DNA of 64,000 nt from an uncultured Bacteroides sp. (GTDB taxonomy: Bacteria; Bacteroidota; Bacteroidia; Bacteroidales; Bacteroidaceae): positions 1-64,000 of the forward strand of contig UQVZ01000021.1 in the NCBI GenBank assembly GCA_900544675.1. The letters run 5' to 3'. The position numbers were made by a program, and so were the translations under genes. This document shows positions 25,367-32,444 of this stretch, piece by piece (the first letter of the stretch is position 1; every line of letters starts with the position of its first letter). The notes under the pieces are model-generated. The model was given only the letters and a program-made list of their open reading frames with translations, had not been told where the DNA came from and made no database searches.

Positions 25367-26482
25367 ATGATTACAACAGACCAATTAAAAGACATAAAGG
25401 AACGTACCGATGCACTGAAACGTTACCTGGATATCGACAACAAGAAAATACAGGTAGAAGAAGAGCAGCTTCGCACGCAGGCACCGGGATTCTGGGACGA
25501 TGCGAAGAAGGCGGAAGCCCAAATGAAGAAGGTGAAAGGCCTGCAGGCATGGATTGACGGATACAATGAGGTGAAGACCTTGACCGACGAACTGGAGTTG
25601 GCTTTCGATTTCTATAAAGACGAGTTGGTGACCGAAGCAGAGGTGGATGACGCCTACGACAAGGCGTTGAAAGCGGTGGAAGAGCTGGAGCTGAAGAATA
25701 TGTTGCGCTCGGAAGCCGACCAGATGGACTGTGTATTGAAAATCAACTCGGGCGCGGGAGGTACCGAAAGCCAGGACTGGGCTTCGATGTTGATGCGTAT
25801 GTACATGCGCTGGGCGGAAAGCCACGGCTATAAATTGTCGGTCGCCAACTTGCAGGAAGGCGATGAGGCCGGTATCAAGACCGTGACCATGAACATCGAA
25901 GGCGCCTACGCATACGGTTATCTGAAAGGGGAAAACGGCGTGCATCGTCTGGTGCGTGTCTCTCCATACAACGCGCAAGGCAAGCGCATGACTTCTTTCG
26001 CCTCGGTGTTTGTGACTCCGTTGGTCGATGACTCGATAGAGGTGACGGTAGAACCTGCCCGCTTGTCGTGGGATACCTTCCGAAGCGGAGGCGCCGGCGG
26101 ACAGAATGTCAACAAGGTAGAGTCGGGGGTACGCTTGCGTTACCAGTACAAAGACCCTTATACCGGTGAGGAAGAAGAAATCCTGATTGAGAATACCGAG
26201 ACGCGCGACCAGCCCAAGAACAAGGAAAACGCCATGCGTCAGTTGCGTTCTATCCTGTACGATAAAGAGCTTCAGCACCGCATGGAAGAACAGGCGAAGG
26301 TGGAAGCCGGGAAAAAGAAAATCGAATGGGGTTCGCAGATACGCAGTTATGTGTTCGATGACCGCCGCGTGAAAGACCATCGCACCAATTACCAGACTTC
26401 GGACGTTAACGGGGTGATGGACGGAAAGATAGACGGTTTCATCAAGGCTTATCTGATGGAATTCTCGGATAGCGAAGCGTAA
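25367..26482 (+). CDS. prfB: Peptide chain release factor 2
   Basis: RF2 reads UGA and UAA stop codons and triggers peptide release. The 371-residue protein has the catalytic GGQ (244-246, in SGGAGGQNVNK) and a stop-codon-reading tripeptide SPY (199-201), where E. coli RF2 has SPF. The frame is uninterrupted: the autoregulatory +1 frameshift with an in-frame UGA near codon 26, found in many bacteria, is absent. Confidence 0.96.
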   Translation: MITTDQLKDIKERTDALKRYLDIDNKKIQVEEEQLRTQAPGFWDDAKKAEAQMKKVKGLQAWIDGYNEVKTLTDELELAFDFYKDELVTEAEVDDAYDKALKAVEELELKNMLRSEADQMDCVLKINSGAGGTESQDWASMLMRMYMRWAESHGYKLSVANLQEGDEAGIKTVTMNIEGAYAYGYLKGENGVHRLVRVSPYNAQGKRMTSFASVFVTPLVDDSIEVTVEPARLSWDTFRSGGAGGQNVNKVESGVRLRYQYKDPYTGEEEEILIENTETRDQPKNKENAMRQLRSILYDKELQHRMEEQAKVEAGKKKIEWGSQIRSYVFDDRRVKDHRTNYQTSDVNGVMDGKIDGFIKAYLMEFSDSEA

Positions 26483-26495
26483 AAGCATAGAAAAA

Positions 26496-26527
26496 GTTGG
26501 CTTGTTTCAAAATAGTTTGTATTTTTG
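26496..26527 (+). promoter_or_regulatory. Promoter of the small membrane protein gene
   Basis: GTTG (26496-26499) and TATTTTTG (26520-26527) are 20 bases apart, beginning 14 bases after the prfB stop. Confidence 0.65.
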
Positions 26528-26558
26528 GATTCGAGTTGAATCTAAAAAAACAATTACT

Positions 26559-26690
26559 ATGGGAACAAAACATAAAAAACAAAACAAAGGCCGCAGCGAA
26601 GAAGAACAGGCCAATCGGGTGGTGAAGAATATCTGTATAGCGTTGGTCATCCTTGCCGTCTTGTTCATCGCCATCGCTTCGGTCGTTTAA
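26559..26690 (+). CDS. Small single-helix membrane protein, 43 residues
   Basis: The ATG at 26559 gives a basic start (MGTKHKKQNKGRSEEEQ) and one C-terminal membrane helix (ICIALVILAVLFIAIASVV). By the positive-inside rule the N terminus is cytoplasmic. It has its own promoter and lies 12 bases before the CYTH gene, so the two are probably one transcript. I do not recognise a family. Confidence 0.7.
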   Translation: MGTKHKKQNKGRSEEEQANRVVKNICIALVILAVLFIAIASVV

Positions 26691-26702
26691 AACCTTTCGG
26701 AT

Positions 26703-27173
26703 ATGTCCCAAGAAATAGAACGCAAGTTTTTAGTGACGGATGACTCTTACCGCCGTTTGGCTTACCGGAAAAGCCGGATTGAGCAAGGCTATATCTGCAG
26801 CGCGAGAGGCAAGACGGTCAGAATCCGCATACGGGATGACAAAGGTTATATCACCATTAAAGGACCTTCCAATGCGTCGGGCACCAGTCGCTATGAGTGG
26901 GAAAAGGAAATCCCCTTGAGCGATGCCGAAGAGCTGATGGCTCTTTGCGAACCGGGACGCATTGTGAAGGTCCGCTATTTGGTGGACTTTGCCGGTCATA
27001 CTTTCGAGGTCGATGAGTTTCACGGAGAGAACGAAGGCTTGGTGGTAGCGGAAGTGGAGCTTCGTTCGGAAACCGAAGAGGTGGATTTCCCTGCTTTTAT
27101 CGGCGAGGAAGTGACGGGGCAGACCAAATATTACAATTCTTTCCTGATGAAGCAGCCGTATACTACTTGGTAA
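26703..27173 (+). CDS. CYTH-domain protein (triphosphate tunnel metalloenzyme type)
   Basis: The 156-residue protein begins with EIERKFLV, the ExExK signature of the CYTH superfamily. Further charged strands that line the tunnel follow (TVRIRIRDDKGYITIKGP, YEWEKEIP, VDEFHGENEGLVVAEVEL). Members hydrolyse inorganic triphosphate or related substrates with metal ions. The substrate of this class is not settled. Confidence 0.9.
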   Translation: MSQEIERKFLVTDDSYRRLAYRKSRIEQGYICSARGKTVRIRIRDDKGYITIKGPSNASGTSRYEWEKEIPLSDAEELMALCEPGRIVKVRYLVDFAGHTFEVDEFHGENEGLVVAEVELRSETEEVDFPAFIGEEVTGQTKYYNSFLMKQPYTTW

Positions 27174-27176
27174 TAT

Positions 27177-27437
27177 CAATGTGCTAATGTGCTAATGTGC
27201 CAATGTGCCAATAAAATGTGCTAATGTGCTAATGTGCCAATGTGCCAATAAAATGTGTCAATGTGCTAATGTGCCAATAATATGTCAATGTGCTAATGTG
27301 AGAAATCAACAATATGCTAATGCGTAATATTTCCTCATTGCTTATTTTCGCATTCCACATTATTGGACATTAGCACATTCTTCTCACATTTGCACATTCT
27401 TTTCACATTGGCACATTCTCACATTGGCACATTTTTT
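27177..27437. repeat. AATGTGCY minisatellite with inverted second half
   Basis: From 27177 to about 27300 the 8-bp word AATGTGCT/AATGTGCC is repeated many times, with ATAAA interruptions. From about 27330 to 27437 the complementary words (CACATT, TTAGCACATT, TTGGCACATT) appear, ending in a T-run. The two halves could fold into a long imperfect hairpin. The pattern is not CRISPR-like, because it has no unique spacers of constant length. Confidence 0.85.
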
Positions 27438-27592
27438 TCCTGTAAACTGACAGAAAAGGGGGTAAAAACTATCCGTTGATAGTTGACAGGGGGTAGAATA
27501 CCTGATTTTAGGGTGTCATCAGATGTTTTTCGGGCTAATATTGCAGCATCGATAGAGACAGACAATTATTAAACCCGAAAAAACGAAAGAAA

Positions 27593-28096
27593 ATGAGAAC
27601 AACCGATTTTACTCAGAACTTGCTGAGTGTTCAGACCGAATTACGGAACTTTGCTTATAAACTGACAGCAGACCACGAAGATGCCAACGACCTTTTGCAG
27701 GAAACCTCACTGAAGGCGTTGGATAATGAGAACAAATATACCGCAGAGACTAACTTCAAAGGATGGGTCTACACCATTATGCGGAACATCTTTATCAATA
27801 ATTACCGGAAGACCTTGCGCGACCAGACGTATGTCGACCAGACCGATAACCAGTATTACCTGAACCAGACCGATGTTTATGAAACAGTATTGGTGGACAA
27901 CGGATACGATTTCAAGGAGATGAATGCCATCGTCAATGCCTTGCCCAAGGAATACCGCGTTCCTTTCCTGATGTATGTGTCAGGATTCAAGTACCGCGAG
28001 ATAGCCGACAAGATGGACTTGCCTTTGGGTACGGTAAAGAGCCGCATCCACTCCACCCGTCAACGCTTGCAGGAAGAGCTGAAGGATTTTCGCTAA
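27593..28096 (+). CDS. ECF-type RNA polymerase sigma factor
   Basis: The 167-residue protein has region 2 (DHEDANDLLQETSLKALDN, FKGWVYTIMRNIFINNYRK) and region 4 (VSGFKYREIADKMDLPLGTVKSRIHSTRQRLQEEL), with no extra domains. No anti-sigma gene is adjacent, since the next gene is convergent. Solitary sigma factors of this shape are common in Bacteroides. The regulon is unknown. Confidence 0.92.
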   Translation: MRTTDFTQNLLSVQTELRNFAYKLTADHEDANDLLQETSLKALDNENKYTAETNFKGWVYTIMRNIFINNYRKTLRDQTYVDQTDNQYYLNQTDVYETVLVDNGYDFKEMNAIVNALPKEYRVPFLMYVSGFKYREIADKMDLPLGTVKSRIHSTRQRLQEELKDFR

Positions 28097-28100
28097 ACCT

Positions 28101-28571
28101 TCAGAAGGCGGCTATGAATTGCCAGATGAAGTAGCCGCAAAGCGCCAGCTTGACGGCGGTACCGAACAGGAAGCCGACCAAAGACCCGAAGCCCGACTTC
28201 AGCGCGTGCTTCAGGTCTTTGTCGCCCAGCAGTTCGCCGACTACCGCTCCCAGAAACGGACCGATAATGATTCCCCACGGTGGGAAAAACAGACCGGCAA
28301 CAGTGCCGATGACACATCCCCAGTTTCCCCATTTGGTTCCTCCCGCATATTTGCTTCCCAGCAAGGGGATGACATAATCCAGCACTTGGACAAGGACAAC
28401 GATGACGGCCCATACTATCAGTTGGGTGGGAGTGAACTGCAGGCGGTCGGTGAAGTGGAAGCACAACATGCCGATGTATGCCAACGGCGGTCCGGGAAGC
28501 ACCGGAAGCACACAGCCCAGCATTCCGGTTATCAGGCAAATGACGCCTGCGATGATTAGCAAGATATCCAT
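28101..28571 (-). CDS. DUF456-family membrane protein
   Basis: The 156-residue protein has about four membrane helices with glycine-rich packing (GTVAGLFFPPWGIIIGPFLGAVVGELLG). The motif PVLPGPPLAYIGML near the N terminus is characteristic of DUF456. Function is unknown. It is tail to tail with the sigma factor, only four bases apart. Confidence 0.88.
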   Translation of the reverse strand: MDILLIIAGVICLITGMLGCVLPVLPGPPLAYIGMLCFHFTDRLQFTPTQLIVWAVIVVLVQVLDYVIPLLGSKYAGGTKWGNWGCVIGTVAGLFFPPWGIIIGPFLGAVVGELLGDKDLKHALKSGFGSLVGFLFGTAVKLALCGYFIWQFIAAF

Positions 28572-28728
28572 AAGCTTTTCTTTTTTTGCAAAACGTACTG
28601 TGTACTTCTTTGTACAGAGCGTCTTGTCCGCAAAGATAATGATTTTCTTCTATGATGCCTTGTGCTGTTTGGTCCGAAATTGTGTGTATTTCCGATGCAG
28701 TCAGTAGTTTCAGGCAGTTTTATATAGG

Positions 28729-28801
28729 TGAAACAAGTGTTTCATATAGCTGAAACAACTGTTTTACATAGGTGAAACAAGTGTTTCACTATATTGAAAC
28801 A
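28729..28801. repeat. Four-unit palindrome array, 22-bp period
   Basis: TGAAACA occurs at 28729, 28751, 28773 and 28795, exactly 22 bases apart. The first and third units are TGAAACAAGTGTTTCA, a palindrome with a two-base centre; the second is slightly degenerate and the fourth is a half-site. The spacing places all units on the same DNA face. It lies about 150 bases upstream of the DUF456 start and before a bidirectional terminator. Confidence 0.75.
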
Positions 28802-28883
28802 GGGTGAAACTATGGATTCGCATGTAAAGTCAAGCTGTTCAAGGTGTTAAAGAAGGCTGATTTTATGGGAATATCTGATAGGG

Positions 28884-28916
28884 AAAAGGACAACTTCTCG
28901 CGAGGCTGTCCTTTTT
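28884..28916. terminator. Bidirectional terminator downstream of the broken receptor unit
   Basis: AAAAGGACA (28884-28892) pairs with TGTCCTTTT (28907-28915), with a T-run on the plus strand and A's opposite. On the minus strand it follows the receptor relic's stop codon. Confidence 0.75.
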
Positions 28917-28949
28917 GATTGTAATCCAATATTGCAGAGAGAATTTTTC

Positions 28950-29040
28950 TTACATACGGCTCTTCTGGCTCTCTCCGGCTCCCGTCCCCTTGTACTTGCT
29001 CTTGGTGGCGTTGAATTTATAGCGGACTGTTATCGCAAAA
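28950..29040 (-). pseudogene. C-terminal relic of an OMP_b-brl_3-type receptor
   Basis: The minus strand encodes TVRYKFNATKSKYKGTG followed by AGESQKSRM and a stop. This matches the last residues of the intact receptor at 32445-34772 (TIRYKFNTAKSKYKGTG, AGESQKSRM) almost exactly. Upstream of it the frame loses similarity and runs into the end of the unknown gene at 29074. It is the 3' end of a duplicated receptor gene whose middle is gone. Confidence 0.85.
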
Positions 29041-29073
29041 TTTAATCTGCATCTGATAATTTTTGAATAGATA

Positions 29074-30132
29074 TTATTGCATCAATCCATCCTCAATAAA
29101 GAAAATGACTTCATTCAATCTTTTTTTGTTGTTTTCTTCGTCTTTAAAAACAGCTGGTATGTTTAACACTTTATCCTGAATCAGATTATCCATTAAATAC
29201 CACATAACCTCGTGATACAAAATCACCATTGCAGTATTTTCATCATTTATATCATATTTGGTTGCGATATTGCCACAGTTGTCTTTAAGTTCTGACGATA
29301 TGGAATTAACAAGCTTATCAATAATTTGATGAAAACTATCTTGCTGTTTTTTTATGATAGGAAATAGAATATCTCCGTTTGGGTTTGTCAAGCCGTATGG
29401 TATGAGTTTAGAGATAAGTTGCGGATTGTTTATTTTCCCATATTTAGATATTTCATCAGCGCTATCATCCATCGTTTTACTGCTTGGCGAAACCTCACTG
29501 TTGAGATAGGTTAATATCAAATTCATATCACCGAAACCATTTGTACCGAATTTAAGGTCTTTGCGTGGCTCATATAAAACCCAGTAACAACCGCTCCAAC
29601 CAGCATGGTTGTTTATATCATCAAATAAAACAAGCTTTGTCCACATCCTACCGTCCAAAAGATAAGAAAAGACCAATGAAAGTGCATTGTTTTCAAATCC
29701 CATTTCCTTGATTGTATGTACAAGAGAGACAAAATCATTCTTAGTTTTTGAATACATAGATGCCGCAATTTCCTTACTGACATTTCTTAAAGAGGTAGTC
29801 TGTTCTTTATCGAGAATAGGAATAGTGCATTTCCATTTTCCATTTGTTTTATTAATCAGCCCTCCTACTTCCAACAATAATAATTGGCTATCAGAACATT
29901 TTATCCCCATATCAAGAAGTTCACTTTGGGTATGTGGAGTACGTAAATTATACATTATTTCCCAATTATTATCAGTAAGAACATAATCTTCTGGTTGATG
30001 TCCACTCACAGCAACGAATTGGGTAGCTTCCCACTCTTTATAAGGGCGAACATCAGTTTGAGCTTTAATAGTCGAAAAAGCACATGATAGAAATAAGGAA
30101 ATAAAAATAGAAAATATTAATTTATTAGTCAT
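29074..30132 (-). CDS. Secreted protein of unknown function, lying where the receptor middle was
   Basis: The 352-residue protein has a signal peptide (LFLSCAFSTIKAQ) and no lipobox or membrane helix after it, so it is probably periplasmic or surface-released. I recognise no domain. A segment around residues 60-105 (LRTPHTQSELLDMGIKCSDSQLLLLEVGGLINK) looks like a helical, winged-helix-like fold, which would be odd in an exported protein. The gene is clearly more AT-rich than its neighbours, a sign of transfer. It is flanked on both sides by remnants of one receptor gene and has that gene's promoter upstream. Confidence 0.75.
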   Translation of the reverse strand: MTNKLIFSIFISLFLSCAFSTIKAQTDVRPYKEWEATQFVAVSGHQPEDYVLTDNNWEIMYNLRTPHTQSELLDMGIKCSDSQLLLLEVGGLINKTNGKWKCTIPILDKEQTTSLRNVSKEIAASMYSKTKNDFVSLVHTIKEMGFENNALSLVFSYLLDGRMWTKLVLFDDINNHAGWSGCYWVLYEPRKDLKFGTNGFGDMNLILTYLNSEVSPSSKTMDDSADEISKYGKINNPQLISKLIPYGLTNPNGDILFPIIKKQQDSFHQIIDKLVNSISSELKDNCGNIATKYDINDENTAMVILYHEVMWYLMDNLIQDKVLNIPAVFKDEENNKKRLNEVIFFIEDGLMQ

Positions 30133-30165
30133 AAGAATATTAATTTATAATTATATATTATTTAA

Positions 30166-30269
30166 GTTGTTTTCATCAATCAGCTTTCCGCTAACTGTCT
30201 GTGCGGACAAACTGACAGGTAGTATGATTCCTGTCAGCACAAACAAAAATACTTTAATAAATCTCATTG
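30166..30269 (-). pseudogene. N-terminal relic of the same receptor, frameshifted
   Basis: From the ATG at 30269 the strand encodes MRFIKVFLFV, then a two-base shift, then LTGIILPVSLSAQTVSGKLI and DENN. This matches the start of the intact receptor (LAGILLPVCLSAQTVSGKLI, DENN). Similarity stops at 30166. With the C-terminal relic at 28950-29040 it brackets the unknown gene. Confidence 0.85.
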
Positions 30270-30308
30270 TATATTACTCTTATTGTTTACGATTATCTAT
30301 TCCGACCA

Positions 30309-30358
30309 CAAAGTTAGTATATACAAATTTTAAGTGTATAAAAAGTATATCTACATTT
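30309..30358 (-). promoter_or_regulatory. Promoter and candidate operator of the broken unit
   Basis: On the minus strand TAACTTTG (30316-30309) is preceded by AAATGTAGATATAC (30358-30345). The distance from the -7 box to the motif is the same 29 bases as in the intact unit. A second, shorter motif copy lies at 30427-30438. Confidence 0.6.
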
Positions 30359-30445
30359 TAATCTGAATAAAATCTATGTATTATATTAATATACAATGGT
30401 TTATCATACGTTTTACGCCAACACCAAAATCTACATTTTCATTTT

Positions 30446-32302
30446 TCAGAACTCTGCCACCCATCTGTCGAGTGTCATTTCATCCGGAAGACCGTCTTGC
30501 AGAGTATCGCTCAAATGCTTCTTCAGGCGGAACTTTTTCTGAGATATAGAAGTCGTATTCACCCCGAAGATCTCCGACATCTGTGCGTTGTTGAAACGTA
30601 GTTTTATCAGCATACAGAGGTGTAGCTCCTGCTTCGTAAGAGTTGGGCATACACCCAGAAGGCGGCTCACGAAATTGCTGTATGTACTTTCACACATTTG
30701 TTCCAGAGTCTCCCATTCACCGGCCTCCAGAACACGGCATTTTTCTCTCAGTTCCTTCACCAGTCTGTCGTTGTCCACCAAATAGTCGGTAAGCACACGT
30801 TCCCTCTGCTTCAGGTAGAGATTTTCTTCCGATAGGTTGCGGAACTTATCTGCCTCCCGTCTGGCCTTATCCAGTTTGGAAGAATAGTCGTTAATATGAT
30901 GTTGAAGAGAGTTTATCTTCTCAGACAGCCTGCTGTTCTCAATCTGAAGGCTGTCTATCTGTTCACGGTATTCATGCAGTTCTTCAGAGTTCATTTCCTG
31001 ACCGGACAGCTGTTCCTTCAGTTCCTCCATGTAGCGGTTGTTCTGCATGAGCTGTGTCTCGTATTCGTGCAGTTGAAGCATATACTCCTGTAGCTGTTCC
31101 GACTGTTTGCGGATGGTGGTTTCCTTTCTCACAAGCCGTTTCTGATAGAGGTAAGCTACGACAGCTATAACCACTATCAGGCATATTGTGATGATGAACA
31201 TCATACGCTGTGCATCCGCCTTCTCCAGCTTCAGACGCTGTTGCTCGGTGATGAGTTTCTGGTGGTCGTACTTCTCCTTGTAGGCGATGATTTCCTTGCC
31301 TTTGTCTAAGGACATAACAGAATCGGTATAGAAAAGAAGTGAATCACAAAACTCTTTCATGTACATATTAAATTCTGAATCACAAGATAACTGATACAAC
31401 GTTTTATAAGCAGAACGTTTCGTATATACATTATCGCTTCTTAATGATTTTTTTAAATAATAAAAAGCTGAATCTGTCTTAGACAGACATAAATATATTT
31501 GTCCTCGCAACAAATAGGTTTGAGAAGAAGGTTGTAATGTTTGTACCACCTCAAGAGATTCATAAAATCTTTTTTGAACAATATAAACCAAAGCCAATTC
31601 TTGCTGTACTACAGCATAAAAATTGTTATTCTTTAATTCTAAAGCCAGTTCTGCACTTTGTTCATATACTTGTTCAGCTTTGTTCAGATTATTCAATAAG
31701 CAATAACATCTTGCTAAATATTGTAAAGAAACCATCTGATAGCGCAAATTCGAATCCTTAACAGAATAATTATATGCACTTTGACAAGCATCAAACGCAT
31801 ACTCAATAAGATTACGATATAAATATATTCTTCCTAATCCTGACATAACCAGATAGCCCAATTTATAATCATCGGTCTTCTCCATTTCAGTCTTGGCCTC
31901 TAAATAAAATCTGATAGACTCCTCAACATTACCAAGATTATAATTCACGCCTCCCACATATAAAGCCGACATTGCCTTTCTGCGGGCATTATCTGTAGGT
32001 TTGTAATAATCGTATGCTATTCTCACAAGGGAATCAGAAGGGATTTTCATCACCTGTTTGTACTGCGCCTGCGTCATCAACAGACACCACAGCGCATGGT
32101 TCTCCTTATCCCTGCGTGCTGAAGGCATCGGCATAGCTTCCAGTATGTGCAGGGCACTGTCGGGATGGTCGAACATTACGGATTCAGCATGAACCAGTTC
32201 AGGAAGCGGTGTTCTCTCCTTCCCGCCTCCGCTGCATTGGATATTCAATAGGGCTGTACAAGCAATCAGGATGTACAGTATATAGTGGGTGATGTTTCTC
32301 AT
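30446..32302 (-). CDS. Membrane-anchored TPR / coiled-coil / HTH regulator, copy B
   Basis: The 618-residue protein starts with a signal or lipoprotein-like segment (ALLNIQC). A periplasmic region of TPR-like helices follows to about residue 345, then one membrane helix near residue 368 (FIITICLIVVIAVVAYLYQ), a long cytoplasmic coiled coil, and a C-terminal helix-turn-helix (LTKQELHLCMLIKLRFNNAQMSEIFGVNTTSISQKKFRLKKHL). The layout suggests a one-protein transmembrane signal transducer. Its ends and membrane region are nearly identical to copy A; the TPR part is not. The start is the ATG at 32302; a TATTTTTG box lies at 32326-32319. Confidence 0.85.
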   Translation of the reverse strand: MRNITHYILYILIACTALLNIQCSGGGKERTPLPELVHAESVMFDHPDSALHILEAMPMPSARRDKENHALWCLLMTQAQYKQVMKIPSDSLVRIAYDYYKPTDNARRKAMSALYVGGVNYNLGNVEESIRFYLEAKTEMEKTDDYKLGYLVMSGLGRIYLYRNLIEYAFDACQSAYNYSVKDSNLRYQMVSLQYLARCYCLLNNLNKAEQVYEQSAELALELKNNNFYAVVQQELALVYIVQKRFYESLEVVQTLQPSSQTYLLRGQIYLCLSKTDSAFYYLKKSLRSDNVYTKRSAYKTLYQLSCDSEFNMYMKEFCDSLLFYTDSVMSLDKGKEIIAYKEKYDHQKLITEQQRLKLEKADAQRMMFIITICLIVVIAVVAYLYQKRLVRKETTIRKQSEQLQEYMLQLHEYETQLMQNNRYMEELKEQLSGQEMNSEELHEYREQIDSLQIENSRLSEKINSLQHHINDYSSKLDKARREADKFRNLSEENLYLKQRERVLTDYLVDNDRLVKELREKCRVLEAGEWETLEQMCESTYSNFVSRLLGVCPTLTKQELHLCMLIKLRFNNAQMSEIFGVNTTSISQKKFRLKKHLSDTLQDGLPDEMTLDRWVAEF

Positions 32303-32444
32303 TTTACGAATTTTGCCGCAAAAATAAGAAATATCATGCATTTTTCTATTAAAGTATATCTGTTGTTAAAGAAAAAGGCAGCCTTAATAATTAAAGCTGC
32401 CCTTATCTTTTATAGAAAATCTATAACAATTATACAATGTAGAT

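Noticed and set aside
25420..25450. Programmed +1 frameshift in prfB
   Set aside because: The reading frame is continuous and no in-frame TGA with a slippery CTT occurs near codon 26.
27177..27437. CRISPR array
   Set aside because: The repeat is about 8 bp, contiguous and inverted in its second half; there are no unique spacers and no cas genes.
29074..30132. Insertion sequence or transposase inside the broken receptor
   Set aside because: The gene product has a signal peptide and no transposase motifs, and I found no terminal inverted repeats at its edges.
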